Positions 27,841 through 37,717 are shown, counted from the stretch's first letter. The stretch: DNA of 64,000 bases from Acidobacteriota bacterium (GCA_003224085.1 QHYK01000039.1:1-64000), one strand, 5' to 3'. Made by a program: numbers and translations. The notes: a model not told the origin generated them from the letters alone.

Positions 27841-29328
27841 ATGACAGCGGGACTACCATCTCTGGTGATTGTCGGACGCCCCAACGTGGGCAAGTCTGCG
27901 CTCTTCAACCGCTTTACAGGCACGCGCCGCTCCATCGTCACCAACGAGCCGGGCATCACGCGCGACCGCATCTACGGCAAAGCGGAATGGCGAGGCAAAA
28001 CGCTGGAAGTCGTAGACACCGGCGGAATCATTCCTGACGAAAAAGCGATCATTCCGCAGGAAATTTTTCGCCAAGCACAGGTTGCCATCAAGAAAGCGGC
28101 GTTGCTCGTTCTTGTTGTGGATAGCCAAGCGGGCCTCACACCTCTCGATGAAGAGCTGGCGCGTCTCTTGCGCAGCACTGGAAAGCCGTTCGTGCTGGCC
28201 GTCAATAAGGTGGATTCGCCTTCGCAGGAAGCGCATGCCGCGCCGTTTCACTCTCTTGGTGTTCCGGTTTTTCCCCTCACGGCCGAACATGGCACCGGGG
28301 TTGACGACCTTCTCGACTACGCCCTCGCGCACTGTTTTCCAGCGTCGAAGACGCCGCCAGTTGTGGGCGCGGAGCTGCCGCCGGTCGAACTGCCAACGGA
28401 ACCCGCTTCCATCGAGGTCGCTATCATTGGCCGACCCAACGTGGGCAAGTCCACGCTGCTGAACCGCCTGGTCGGCGAAGAGCGGTCCATCGTTTCGCCC
28501 ATCCCCGGTACCACCATGGACAACGTGGATACCGAGATCACGCGCAACGGCCGCGACTACCGCTTTGTGGACACTGCCGGAATCCGCCGCAAAGGCAAAA
28601 CCACGCTCGTCGCGGAAAAGCTCAGCGTGGTGATGGCCCGCCGCGGCCTCGAGCGCTGCGATGTGGCCTTGCTTGTGATTGACGGCGAGCAAGGCGTCAC
28701 GCAAGGCGACGCGACGATTGCTGGCTACGCCGAGCAATCCGGCCGCTCGGTGATTCTTGTCATTAACAAGTGGGATCTCGCTCTCGCCGCCGCGCGAGAC
28801 GCGGCCCTCCGCGATGCAACCACCGCCAAAGGAAAATCCAAACAAGCTACGAACGAGAATAGCAATCCGGTGAGCGTCGACCCAGGTGGGCTCAGGTTCG
28901 ACTACGAAAAAATGATTCGTGCAAAACTGAAATTCCTGAGCTATGCGCCCATCGTTTTTCTTTCCGCGAAAACGGGCGAGCGCGCCGAAAAACTCTTTCC
29001 GCTGATCAACCAATGCGCGGACGCGCGCCGCCGCCGCATCCCCACGCCGGCCCTGAACAACTGGCTCAAGCAGGATGTCGACCTTCAGCGTGGCACCACA
29101 CCCAAGTCGCGCCCCGTGCGCATCTACTACGTTACGCAGGCAAAAACCGCTCCGCCCACATTTCTCCTCTTCACCAATCAAAAAATGCCGCTGCACTTCA
29201 GCTACGAGCGCTTCCTCGAAAATCAGCTTCGCGCGAAATTTGATTTCGCGGGCACCCCCGTGCGTTTCGTGCAGCGCCTCCGCAAACGCGAGAAGCGCGC
29301 CCGCGCTGCATCTCGCGGTGAGGAATGA
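27841..29328 (+). CDS. der: Ribosome-assembly GTPase Der (EngA)
   Basis: A 495-residue protein with the tandem GTPase domains unique to Der. The first P-loop GRPNVGKS is at residues 12-19 and the second at 197-204; each is followed by DTGG or DTAG and NKxD motifs (VNKVDS; INKWDL). The C-terminal KH-like domain closes the chain (PVRIYYVTQAKTAPPTFLLFTN). Der promotes 50S ribosomal subunit maturation and is essential in most bacteria. A basic, Gly/Ser-rich insertion (residues about 320-350) between the second G4 and G5 motifs lengthens the protein slightly relative to E. coli Der. Confidence 0.97.
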   Translation: MTAGLPSLVIVGRPNVGKSALFNRFTGTRRSIVTNEPGITRDRIYGKAEWRGKTLEVVDTGGIIPDEKAIIPQEIFRQAQVAIKKAALLVLVVDSQAGLTPLDEELARLLRSTGKPFVLAVNKVDSPSQEAHAAPFHSLGVPVFPLTAEHGTGVDDLLDYALAHCFPASKTPPVVGAELPPVELPTEPASIEVAIIGRPNVGKSTLLNRLVGEERSIVSPIPGTTMDNVDTEITRNGRDYRFVDTAGIRRKGKTTLVAEKLSVVMARRGLERCDVALLVIDGEQGVTQGDATIAGYAEQSGRSVILVINKWDLALAAARDAALRDATTAKGKSKQATNENSNPVSVDPGGLRFDYEKMIRAKLKFLSYAPIVFLSAKTGERAEKLFPLINQCADARRRRIPTPALNNWLKQDVDLQRGTTPKSRPVRIYYVTQAKTAPPTFLLFTNQKMPLHFSYERFLENQLRAKFDFAGTPVRFVQRLRKREKRARAASRGEE

Positions 29329-29459
29329 CTCATCACCACCCGACCCCTATCCCTCTACAGGAATGGCCCGCAAACTGCTACGATAGCGGCGTCCCCCTAT
29401 CCTGACTGGATCCCACTGGATCCCAGAGGATGCACGAAGGATTCCGGCAGGGGAGGAGC

Positions 29460-29855
29460 ATGGCAGGCAACGTCACCGCCACAAAAACCGCCACCGAAGA
29501 GCGCCTCTACACCATTGGCGAAGTCAGCCGCCTCGCCGACCTGAAACCGTTCGTCTTGCGCTACTGGGAATCGGAGATTCCCCAGCTCCAGCCAACGAAA
29601 GATGACGCCGGCCGCCGTGTCTATCGTCAGCAAGACGTGGACATGGTCTTCCGCATCAAGCGGCTTCTCTACGATGAGGGATACACGATTGCCGGTGCCC
29701 GGCGCCACTTGCGCGAAAAGGGGAGTACCGACGATCCTTCGCACCGGGGGTCAAATCACCCCGCGGACGGCGCGTCCCAGCTGCTTAGCCGCAGGATGCT
29801 GCTCGATCTGCGCGACGCGCTGCACGCTTTCTTGACGCTTCTCGAACGCCGGTGA
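29460..29855 (+). CDS. MerR-family transcriptional regulator
   Basis: A 131-residue cytoplasmic regulator. The N-terminal MerR winged helix is clear (YTIGEVSRLADLKPFVLRYW, RRVYRQQDVDMVFRIKRLL, YTIAGARRHL). There is no cysteine-based metal site; the short C-terminal helix probably mediates dimerisation. This type of MerR protein is commonly found near translation or tRNA genes in Acidobacteriota; its target is unknown. The ATG at 29460 has GGGAGGAG just upstream; an ATG at 29430 would add ten residues. It follows der by 131 bases and may share its transcript. A short tandem repeat of TGGATCCCAC lies in the leader around 29408-29424. Confidence 0.82.
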   Translation: MAGNVTATKTATEERLYTIGEVSRLADLKPFVLRYWESEIPQLQPTKDDAGRRVYRQQDVDMVFRIKRLLYDEGYTIAGARRHLREKGSTDDPSHRGSNHPADGASQLLSRRMLLDLRDALHAFLTLLERR

Positions 29856-29900
29856 TAGCCTTGTTAGTGCTGGCGGAATCTAGAGGATTGCCCTACACGC

Positions 29901-29925
29901 GTCATTCCGAGCCAAGCGAGGAATC
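29901..29925. repeat. Dispersed palindromic repeat (ATTCCGAGC...GAGGAAT type), copy 2
   Basis: GTCATTCCGAGCC followed by GCGAGGAATC matches the element at 19269-19293 in sequence and spacing. It lies in the gap between the MerR gene and tRNA-Pro. Confidence 0.6.
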
Positions 29926-30006
29926 CCTCTTCGATGTTGTTCAGGGTGATGCGTGAAGCGCTCTTCAGCAATCTGCCGGCAGGTGGCACGCCATCAGTTC
30001 GCCGGT

Positions 30007-30083
30007 CGGGACGTAGCGCAGCCTGGTAGCGCGCACGCTTGGGGTGCGTGAGGTCGCGAGTTCAAATCTCGCCGTCCCGACCA
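30007..30083 (+). tRNA. tRNA-Pro (anticodon GGG)
   Basis: A 77-base cloverleaf. Acceptor CGGGACG pairs with CGTCCCG (30073-30079), then discriminator A and encoded CCA. The D arm is GCGC/GCGC, the anticodon loop TTGGGGT contains GGG, and the T arm has TTCAAAT between GCGAG and CTCGC. A short T-run follows the gene (30084 onward). Confidence 0.96.
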
Positions 30084-30362
30084 TTTTTATGTCCACTGCG
30101 ATGGACCATCCTCCAAGGCTATTCTCTTCGCTCTTACGAGTTCCTTGGAGACCTGTCTGGCAGAGGCAAATGTCGCTCCGTAGGAGAAAGCAAGGCAGGG
30201 TATCGCGCGTCAGCTACCGTTGATCAAGGGTGACTCTTACACCGCGTACGGGTACACGAGGCCACGTGAGCCAGTTCGCATGGAAACCAGAAGGAAGCTT
30301 GATACGGTCAACGAGAGATTCTCTCGGGCCGGTTGCCAGGCAAGTTCCTAGCCATTACAACG

Positions 30363-31157
30363 ATGAAGCACATTCTCCTCACAAACGACGATGGGTATCA
30401 GGCGGAAGGGCTGCGCGCGCTGGCCGAGGAGCTTGCGGATTTCGCCACCGTGAGCATTGTGGCGCCAAGCCGCGAGCAGAGCGGCACGGCTCAATCCTTG
30501 ACGCTGCGGCAGCCCATCGTGTGCAACCGCATCGCAGAGCGCGAGTGGGCCATTGACGGCACGCCCGCGGACTGCGTCATCGTGGCCTTGCACAAGCTTT
30601 TGCCGGAAAAGCCGGACCTGCTGATTTCGGGAATCAACCACGGCGCGAACCTTGGGGAAAACGCCTATTACTCCGGCACGGTGGGCGCGGCGCGCGAGGG
30701 TACGCTGCATAACGTTCCTTCGCTGGCCGTTTCTCTGTGCGCAAAGAAAGAAACTGTGAAATTTGAAAGTTCCGCTCGCGTAGCGCGTGCCGCAGCCGAA
30801 ATCGTTCTGAAGGAAGGCTTGCCCGACCAGGTGCTGCTCAACGTGAACGTGCCCGAGCCGTGGAAGGGCGAAGTGAAATTCACGCGGCAATCCCGAAAAA
30901 TCACGCGCAACCAGTTGAGCGAAGGGAAAGATCCGCGCGGCCGCAGCTATTTTTGGCTCTTCGAGCAAAGAATCGACAGGGACGTCGAGCCGGACACCGA
31001 TTACGCCGCCATTTTTTCCGGCGCCGTTTCCATCACACCCCTGCACCTCGATGCCACTCACACGCGCTCGCTCAACCACCTCTCCCACTGGGCCAAGGCC
31101 ATGGCCTATGGCCTCCGCGTTCCGCCGATAGAAGGACCAAAACCTCCCTTCGACTGA
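30363..31157 (+). CDS. surE: 5'/3'-nucleotidase SurE
   Basis: A 264-residue metal-dependent nucleotidase that dephosphorylates nucleoside monophosphates. The divalent-metal residues of the family are visible: Asp9-Asp10 in LLTNDDGY, Ser40 in PSREQSGTAQS, and the Asn of GINHGANLGENAYYSGTV. SurE is linked to stationary-phase survival and often sits near pcm or rpoS; neither is here. The ATG at 30363 begins the conserved MKHILLTNDD, so upstream in-frame starts are not used. The gene is monocistronic by position, between tRNA-Pro and an oppositely oriented propeller gene. Confidence 0.95.
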   Translation: MKHILLTNDDGYQAEGLRALAEELADFATVSIVAPSREQSGTAQSLTLRQPIVCNRIAEREWAIDGTPADCVIVALHKLLPEKPDLLISGINHGANLGENAYYSGTVGAAREGTLHNVPSLAVSLCAKKETVKFESSARVARAAAEIVLKEGLPDQVLLNVNVPEPWKGEVKFTRQSRKITRNQLSEGKDPRGRSYFWLFEQRIDRDVEPDTDYAAIFSGAVSITPLHLDATHTRSLNHLSHWAKAMAYGLRVPPIEGPKPPFD

Positions 31158-31345
31158 ATCAGCTGCACCCAATTCTCTTTTGCGTCGCAGCATGGCGGTG
31201 GTTATCTTGAACAAGAACAAATGGAGCCTTGTTCGCCACGTGCTGCCACAAATTGTTGACAAGGTGAACGCGGCGAAGCCCCGGATCCTTCACGGTGGTG
31301 GAAATCCCATCGAAATAAGTTCCCGCAGAAGAACGCAGCCCGAGA

Positions 31346-34300
31346 CTACTTTGCGGAAGTCACCGACGCGGGGGCAATCAGCGCCACATTGTTTTTTCGC
31401 ATGGCTTCATTGAGTGCGACAACGTCCTTCGCCAGCACGTCACGCCACTTCACCAGTTGCGCTCCGAGCCGCTGATCAAGCTCCGCAAAAACCGCCTCTT
31501 CGGCCGCCGTCGGCGCTGCGTCAGCGCTGTCCGTAACGTTCTGCAGATAGGCCAATTTGCTTTCGAGCTTCGTGGGATAGTTGGCGAAATCCTCGGTGGA
31601 CTTGCCGTTCACCTGAATGAGTTCCTCTTCAATCCCGCCGATTTTCTTGCGCAGGTCGACGGAAGCCGTGACAACCGGGTTCGGGGGATCGCTCGCATCG
31701 CTCTTCGCAGCTTGCGCCGGGCCGAGACGCTTTTCCAATGCCTGAAGCTGCCCACGCAGGTCGCGCATCGCAATGATGGTCTTGTTCATTTCGTCCGTGC
31801 GGTCGCGCATCTTGAGAATCAAGTCAAACTGCTTGCGCAAATCTTCCGCGGAAGTCTTCACCCGGGGGTCCATTTTCACTTCGAACGAAGCGGTTTGCGC
31901 CTTGCCGCCAACCGTAAGTCGCACCTGATAGGTTCCCGGCAGCGCAAGCGGGCCGATGGGGTCGCCGGCGTCATACACAACCTGCGGGATTTTCGTTGCA
32001 ACCTCGTACCGCAAATCCCAAGTGAAAAGATTTAAGCCCGCCTTCGCGGGAATGTGCTCTTCCGGAGCGTCGCGCTCCCATTCTTCCGGAGCTTCTTCCT
32101 TCTTCTTTTCCTCGTTGGTGAACGCGCGAATCACTTTGCCCTGCGCGTCGAGAATCTCCAGCTTCCCCGGCTCCTTCGGCTCCGCTTTCAGGTAGTAGTA
32201 AAGAATCGCGCCATTTGGCGGATTCTCCCCAACCGGATAGCGGCGCGGATTGAAGTGGCCGATTCTTGTCCGCCAAGTCGTGCGCGGCGTGAAGAGATGC
32301 GCGTCTTCCGCCGCAATCGAAGCGGCCGCTTGCCGCAGCGGGCTGATATCGTCCAGCACCCAGAACGACCGCCCATGCGTAGCGACAACCAGATCGTCGT
32401 TGTGAACAATCATGTCGTGGATCGGGGTGTTCGGCAAATTGAGCTGCAGCGGCTGCCAGCTTCCGCCGTCGTTGAACGAAACCCAAATCCCCGTCTCCGT
32501 TCCCGCGTACAGCAACCCTTTGCGTTTGGGATCTTCCCGCACCGCGTGAACGTAAGAATTGTCTGGCAGCCCGCCGACTATTTTGGTCCACGTTTTGCCG
32601 AAGTCCGCGGTCTTGAAAATGTACGGCTTGAAATTATCGAGCTTGTGCGCGTCCACCGCGGCGTAAGCGGTTCCTGCATCAAGCGGTGAAGCCTCGATGA
32701 GGCTAACCATCGCCCACTCGGGAATTTCCTTTGGCGTGACGTTCGCCCAATTCTTCCCGCCGTCGCGCGTCAGTTGAATCAGGCCGTCATCGGTGCCCGC
32801 CCAAAGCAAGCCTTCCTGTTCAGGCGATTCCGCGAGCGCGAAAACCGTGTCGTAGTACTCTACTGTGTACTGATCTTTCGTCAGCGGCCCGCCGGAATCC
32901 TGCTGTTTCGATTTGTCGTTGCGCGTCAGGTCGGGACTGATGGGCGTCCAGGTTCGCCCCGCATCGTTCGAACGAAACACATACTGCGAACTGTGATAAA
33001 TCACGTCTGGATTGTGCGAAGAAATGACAATCGGCATCGTCCAGGTGTAGCGGTACTTTTGCGTCGCGGCCGAGTAGCCGTTGGGATCCTCGGGCCACTC
33101 CTGAATGCTCTGCGCCTGGTTGATGCGGCGGTCGAAGCGCGTGAAGATGGGCCCCTCGTCGTCGGCGTAGACGATGTCTGAATCGCGCGGATCGGGAATT
33201 ATGTAGCCGCTTTCGCCTCCGCCGACCGCGTCCCAATCCCCCCGGTCAATGAAGCCTCGATCGCTGCGCGTGCGGATGCCGACCGAAGAATTGTCTTGCT
33301 GCGAGCCGTACAGGCGATACAGAAAATCGTTGTCCGCGGCAACGTGATAGAACTGCGCGGTGGGCTGATTGTTTTGCGTGGACCAGTTCTTGCCGCCGTC
33401 AACCGAGATGGTCGCGCCGCCGTCGTTGCCGTTGATCAGGCGATTGGGATTTTCCGGATCGATCCAAAGCGCGTGATGGTCGCCGTGCGGCGCGGGCAAA
33501 CGCTCAAAGGTTTTTCCGGCGTCGATGGAGCGATACAAGCCCGTGTTGGCTATATACACTTTGTTCGCATCCTTCGTGTCCGCCCAGACGTGCGTGAAAT
33601 ACCACGCGCGCTGGCGGAAGCGGTGGTCGTCATTGATGATCGACCATTTCGCGCCACCATCGTCGCTGCGATACAGCCCGCCTTTCTTCGCTTCGATGAG
33701 CGCGTAGACCACGTTCGAATCGCCGCCGGAAACCGACACGCCGATGCGGCCCAGCGGCCCTTCAGGCAGTCCGTCGCCTTCCAGGCGCTTCCAAGTCGCC
33801 CCATCGTCATTCGACCGATACAGTCCATCTTTTGCGCCGCCGCTATTGAGCGTCCACGGCGTTCGCCAGCCTTCCCACATCGAGGCAAAAAGAATGTGCG
33901 GGTTCTGCGGATCGAAAACCACATCAATCGCGCCGGTGCGATCGTTGAGATATAAAACTTTTTCCCAGGTCTTGCCGCCGTCGCGCGTACGAAAGACTCC
34001 GCGTTCAGTGTTCGGCCCGTAGGCGTGGCCAAGAGCGGCGACGAAGACAATGTCCGGATTCGCAGGATGAATAATCAGCGCGCCGATGTGCCGCGTGTCT
34101 TTCAAGCCGACGTTCACCCACGTTTTGCCCGCGTCCGTGGATTTGTAAATGCCATCGCCAAAAGAAATGTTGCCGCGAATGCAGGCTTCGCCGGTGCCGA
34201 CGTACACGACGTTAGGATCGGAATCGGCCACGGCAATCGCGCCGGTGGAAGAAACAGGCTGCTTGTCGAAGAGCGAATCCCAAGTGATGCCGCCGTCTGT

Positions 34301-34528
34301 GGTTTTCCAGACGCCTCCGCCGGTCGCGCCGAAATAGTACGTGTTCGGCTGGCTCGGCACGCCTGTGACGGCGAGCACGCGCCCCCCACGAAACGGCCCG
34401 ATGAGCCGCCACTTCATCCCGCCATAGGTCATGGGATCAATCTGCTGCGCATGCGCGGCTAGCGCCATCAGAAGAAAGAAGAACAGAGAGAAAATGCAGA
34501 CATACAAGGGCTGGCGAGAGACTTTCAC
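31346..34528 (-). CDS. Secreted sortilin/VPS10-like beta-propeller (BNR repeat) protein
   Basis: A 1060-residue exported protein. A signal peptide ends at AHA-Q (residue 27). Residues about 35-770 contain many repeats with the BNR/Asp-box signature S/T-x-DGGxTW (KTTDGGITW, KSTDAGKTW, RTRDGGKTW, RSNDDGATW, KTADFGKTW), forming a sortilin-like or glycosidase-like propeller. A beta-sandwich region (GTYQVRLTVGGKAQTASFEV) and a C-terminal helical, probably coiled-coil stretch (residues about 900-1040) follow. Such proteins are abundant in Acidobacteriota and Bacteroidota and are annotated as glycosyl hydrolase-like, but catalytic residues cannot be assigned. Probably periplasmic or surface-exposed, binding proteins or glycans. 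Confidence 0.82.
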   Translation of the reverse strand: MKVSRQPLYVCIFSLFFFLLMALAAHAQQIDPMTYGGMKWRLIGPFRGGRVLAVTGVPSQPNTYYFGATGGGVWKTTDGGITWDSLFDKQPVSSTGAIAVADSDPNVVYVGTGEACIRGNISFGDGIYKSTDAGKTWVNVGLKDTRHIGALIIHPANPDIVFVAALGHAYGPNTERGVFRTRDGGKTWEKVLYLNDRTGAIDVVFDPQNPHILFASMWEGWRTPWTLNSGGAKDGLYRSNDDGATWKRLEGDGLPEGPLGRIGVSVSGGDSNVVYALIEAKKGGLYRSDDGGAKWSIINDDHRFRQRAWYFTHVWADTKDANKVYIANTGLYRSIDAGKTFERLPAPHGDHHALWIDPENPNRLINGNDGGATISVDGGKNWSTQNNQPTAQFYHVAADNDFLYRLYGSQQDNSSVGIRTRSDRGFIDRGDWDAVGGGESGYIIPDPRDSDIVYADDEGPIFTRFDRRINQAQSIQEWPEDPNGYSAATQKYRYTWTMPIVISSHNPDVIYHSSQYVFRSNDAGRTWTPISPDLTRNDKSKQQDSGGPLTKDQYTVEYYDTVFALAESPEQEGLLWAGTDDGLIQLTRDGGKNWANVTPKEIPEWAMVSLIEASPLDAGTAYAAVDAHKLDNFKPYIFKTADFGKTWTKIVGGLPDNSYVHAVREDPKRKGLLYAGTETGIWVSFNDGGSWQPLQLNLPNTPIHDMIVHNDDLVVATHGRSFWVLDDISPLRQAAASIAAEDAHLFTPRTTWRTRIGHFNPRRYPVGENPPNGAILYYYLKAEPKEPGKLEILDAQGKVIRAFTNEEKKKEEAPEEWERDAPEEHIPAKAGLNLFTWDLRYEVATKIPQVVYDAGDPIGPLALPGTYQVRLTVGGKAQTASFEVKMDPRVKTSAEDLRKQFDLILKMRDRTDEMNKTIIAMRDLRGQLQALEKRLGPAQAAKSDASDPPNPVVTASVDLRKKIGGIEEELIQVNGKSTEDFANYPTKLESKLAYLQNVTDSADAAPTAAEEAVFAELDQRLGAQLVKWRDVLAKDVVALNEAMRKNNVALIAPASVTSAK

Positions 34529-34919
34529 ACAATCCTCCGGAAAAGAGAGCGAAACTCAAAAATGCTACCGCTTCCAACGCCTGAACGAAAGAGTTTTTCG
34601 GGCGTATGACAACTACACCGGACCGGGCCACGTCAAGTTCCCACAAGCCGGCTTGAGCAGGTCAGCGGCAGGCCTCGGGGTGGCCGTCGTTGGAGCAGCG
34701 GTGATTGGGAAAGAGGAAGCCAAGGCCAGCCGGTGGGTCGTAGCAAAAGCCCTTTTGAGCAGAAGGGAGATCGCGGCGACAAGCAATACAGGCAGTGCAG
34801 TCATCGGCTCGGTGAACGCCGTGTGGACACTCTGCTGCCTAATTGACACCGTGAACGAGGCGCTTGTTCCTAAAGGAGGATTGAGGCTCTATTTGTTCGG
34901 TTGATAAGATGCTGGCGCG
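34529..34919. other. Divergent intergenic region without a gene
   Basis: This 391-base gap separates the divergently transcribed propeller gene and the FAD oxidase gene and must hold both promoters. Open frames on both strands exist (for example a Leu/Ala/Pro-rich one at 34613-34849 on the minus strand) but lack ribosome sites and recognisable features. No clear operator is seen. Confidence 0.4.
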
Positions 34920-36074
34920 ATGAGCGGGCACAAAACCTACCACGTGGCGGTGATTGGGGCGGGCGTGTTTGGCGCATGGACGGCGTGGCACCTCGCGAAG
35001 CGCGGCAAGCGCGTCCTGTTGATTGAGGCGCATGGGCCTGGACATTCGCGCGCGAGTAGCGGCGGGGAGTCGCGCATCATCCGCATGGGCTACGGCGCGG
35101 ATGAGTTGTACACGCGTTGGTCGCAGCGGTCGCTGGTCCAATGGAAGGAGTTCTTCGCAGCGAAGCAAAAGCAGCTCTTTCTGGAAACAGGCGTTCTATG
35201 GATGGCAGGCAATAACGATGCGCGGCTTAAGGACACCTCAGCGACGCTGAAGCAATACAGGGTGAAATTTGAGGAACTCGATCGCGCGACGCTCGAAAAA
35301 CGCTATCCACAAATTGGATTGGAAGAGATCCAAAAGGGAATCTTCGAGCCCCACAGCGGCGTATTGCTGGCGCGGCGCGCGGTCGCCGCCGTGGTAGAAG
35401 ATGCGATACGCCTAGGCGTCGAGTATCGTTGCGCGCAGGTCGTGGAACCGAGAGAAGCAGGCGCCGTGAAGCACGTCACAACAAAGCAGGGAGAGCGCAT
35501 CGGTGCAGGACAATTTGTTTTTGCCTGCGGTGCATGGCTCGGGAAAATTTTTCCGGATGTGCTCGGCGCGCGCATTTTTCCTTCGCGGCAGGAGGTTTTC
35601 TTCTTCGGCACGCCCGCCGGCGAGACGCGCTTTGCTCCCCCGGCTCTGCCCACGTGGCTCTTTCAGGAAGATTTAGTTTACGGCATGCCAGACATCGAAA
35701 GCCGCGGCCTGAAAATTGCATTCGACGAGCACGGCGAGCGCGTGGATCCGGACACGCAATCGCGAATTGTTTCGCCGGAGACGACCAAGGCCGTACGCAA
35801 ATACGTAGCACGCCGGTTCCCTGCCCTGCGCGGCGCACCCATCGTCGAGACGCGCGTCTGCCAGTACGAAAACACATCGAGCGGTGATTTTCTCATCGAC
35901 CGGCACCCGGAAATGGAGAATGTGTGGTTTGCAGGCGGCGGCTCGGGACACGGATTCAAGCACGGCCCGGCCGTGGGCGAGTACCTGGCAGGGCAACTTC
36001 TCGACGCGGCGAAACCTGAGCCGCGCTTTTCGCTGGCAACCAAAGAAACCACGCAGAATCGCGCCGTGTACTGA
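34920..36074 (+). CDS. FAD-dependent amine oxidase (sarcosine oxidase/N-methyl-tryptophan oxidase-like)
   Basis: A 384-residue cytoplasmic flavoprotein of the DAO/monomeric sarcosine oxidase family. The dinucleotide-binding motif VAVIGAGVFGAWTAWHLAKRG is at the N-terminus. The family-specific GPGHSRASSGGESRIIRMGY follows, and the C-terminal FAD segment is WFAGGGSGHGFKHGPAVGEYLA. In monomeric sarcosine oxidase a Cys near the C-terminus holds FAD covalently; here the equivalent zone contains GGGSGHGFKHG without Cys, so FAD is probably non-covalent. The reaction is oxidation of a secondary or N-methyl amine to imine with release of H2O2 or transfer of electrons. Substrate not determined. Confidence 0.85.
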   Translation: MSGHKTYHVAVIGAGVFGAWTAWHLAKRGKRVLLIEAHGPGHSRASSGGESRIIRMGYGADELYTRWSQRSLVQWKEFFAAKQKQLFLETGVLWMAGNNDARLKDTSATLKQYRVKFEELDRATLEKRYPQIGLEEIQKGIFEPHSGVLLARRAVAAVVEDAIRLGVEYRCAQVVEPREAGAVKHVTTKQGERIGAGQFVFACGAWLGKIFPDVLGARIFPSRQEVFFFGTPAGETRFAPPALPTWLFQEDLVYGMPDIESRGLKIAFDEHGERVDPDTQSRIVSPETTKAVRKYVARRFPALRGAPIVETRVCQYENTSSGDFLIDRHPEMENVWFAGGGSGHGFKHGPAVGEYLAGQLLDAAKPEPRFSLATKETTQNRAVY

Positions 36075-36095
36075 ACTGTCAGTGACTGGTGACCT

Positions 36096-37406
36096 TCAGG
36101 CCCTGGGAGCGCGGCGGCGGGGCGGCAGCAGCGCCGGAGTGTGCATGGCGCGCTTGGCCTTTTCGGCGTAGAGATGCTGGTCGGCTTGGGAAAGCAGCTT
36201 CTCGATGCGCTCGCCATCGCCATGATAGACCGCGACGCCGATGCTCGCGGAGAGGCGAGGCGGCTCATCGTCATTGGCCATCACCTGGCGGATGCGGTCG
36301 GCGACGCGGCGCGCTTCCTCTTCCTGCGATTCGGGAAGAACCAGGGCAAACTCGTCGCCGCCGTAGCGCGCAGCGGTGTCAATGGCGCGGCAATGAATGC
36401 GGAGAATATCCGCGAGGCGGCAGATGGCACGGCTGCCTACCAGATGCCCGTAGCTGTCGTTGATGGTTTTCAGCCAATCGAGGTCCAGCAGCAGGACGGC
36501 AAACGGGCGGCCGGAGCGGTCAGTACGCTCGGTTTCGTTTTCCAGAACGTCGAGCAGGCGCCGATAGTTGGCGAGTCCGGTGAGAGGATCGCTGACGGCC
36601 ATGTGGCGAACGCGCTCGAACAGGCGCGCGTTATCGAGCAGTGCCCCGCCAAGCGCGACGGTGTAGCTCAAAACCATGAGCCCCTGGGCAAAGACAAAAG
36701 GAGCGTCCATAATCTTGGCCGATTGCGCCGCGGCAAGTTGAGCGGCGACGTTCAACCACACGGCGGCATACATCGTGCGGTCAAACGAGGAATCTTCCAC
36801 CGTCAAGCGGCGGCGGTACCAGAACAGGCTCACCAGGAAAATCGCGCCGGGCAGCAACTGCTGCGGACTCGGGAAGAAGGCGCTGGGGTGCAACGAAACC
36901 TCCGGTGGCAAGCGGCGAACCGAAGCCGCAAGTACGTAGGTAACCGCCACGGCAGCCAACAACGCACCGGCGATTTCCCCCTTGGGGTGGCGGGAACGGG
37001 GTATGAAATGCTCGACAAGGAGCGCCGCTACTACCAATACAGCCAGAATGATGCGGCCGAGCCACCAGGCAATGGGCGCCCAGAAGAGGTGAAGGGAGGC
37101 CTCCGGGAGAAATTGAAAGAAGAGGACCCCGGTGGCAATCAGAACTCCGCCGGAAAGGAAGAAGCCCGCGCCGAGAATCAGAGAGATGCGGTCCTGCGTG
37201 CCCTGGAAGCGGACAAGAGTGACGGCGGCGAAGACGAAGGCCAGCAGGCTGCTGATGACCTGGAGGTAACCCTGGAGGAGGGCGTCCGCGGGCACAATAA
37301 GGCTGCGCAGCCAGTACGCGGCAAGAATGACGAGCAGAAAAGCGCCGACATGCGACAAAAAGATAGTCGTGCGGTTGCGCGCATGCGACAGAGGAGTTTG
37401 GCCCAT
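36096..37406 (-). CDS. Membrane-bound diguanylate cyclase (GGDEF)
   Basis: A 436-residue protein. Seven or eight hydrophobic helices fill about residues 15-260 and look like an integral sensory module of the MASE/7TM type. A canonical GGDEF domain follows: DPLTGLANYRRL, LLLDLDWLKTINDSYGH, ARYGGDEFALVLP. The inhibitory I-site RxxD (RAID) lies five residues before GGDEF, so product inhibition is expected. The enzyme makes c-di-GMP from GTP. The ATG at 37406 (MGQTPLS) is preferred to one at 37439 because of GGGGA just upstream. Convergent with the FAD oxidase gene, with only 21 bases between stops. Confidence 0.9.
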   Translation of the reverse strand: MGQTPLSHARNRTTIFLSHVGAFLLVILAAYWLRSLIVPADALLQGYLQVISSLLAFVFAAVTLVRFQGTQDRISLILGAGFFLSGGVLIATGVLFFQFLPEASLHLFWAPIAWWLGRIILAVLVVAALLVEHFIPRSRHPKGEIAGALLAAVAVTYVLAASVRRLPPEVSLHPSAFFPSPQQLLPGAIFLVSLFWYRRRLTVEDSSFDRTMYAAVWLNVAAQLAAAQSAKIMDAPFVFAQGLMVLSYTVALGGALLDNARLFERVRHMAVSDPLTGLANYRRLLDVLENETERTDRSGRPFAVLLLDLDWLKTINDSYGHLVGSRAICRLADILRIHCRAIDTAARYGGDEFALVLPESQEEEARRVADRIRQVMANDDEPPRLSASIGVAVYHGDGERIEKLLSQADQHLYAEKAKRAMHTPALLPPRRRAPRA

Positions 37407-37717
37407 GGTCCCCTTTATTGGTTCTTGTCCCACGTGCATCGGTTGGATGTCTACTAAATTAGACTACAAAGCGATGGCCAGTGCTGCGCGGAAATCCAAA
37501 AAGGAGTGCGACATACGACACTTACCGCGGATTTTAGTACCTGCCCAAAAGAACAGGTCAAAAAGCTGGCGGAATGAGGCCGTGAGGATGCAAGGCGGGC
37601 CAGACTTTTTTAGTTGTTGCGGAGAAAGCCAAGAGTGCGCAGAATTGTCTGACTTGAAACGATTCAAATAGCTGGGTCCCTATCGCATCGGAATTTATCT
37701 CTCCAAAGGAGAGCTGC

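Noticed and set aside
26289-27971. Long minus-strand open frame of 560 codons opposite hydA
   Set aside because: It is the antisense of a well-supported gene in GC-rich sequence, with no recognisable domain. The same holds for the minus-strand frames at 24788-26089, 27853-29196 and 61167-62963, and the plus-strand frame at 36141-37457.
34613-34849. A 78-codon minus-strand frame between the propeller and FAD oxidase genes
   Set aside because: Hydrophobic and Pro-rich by chance in GC-rich sequence, without a ribosome site or conserved motif.
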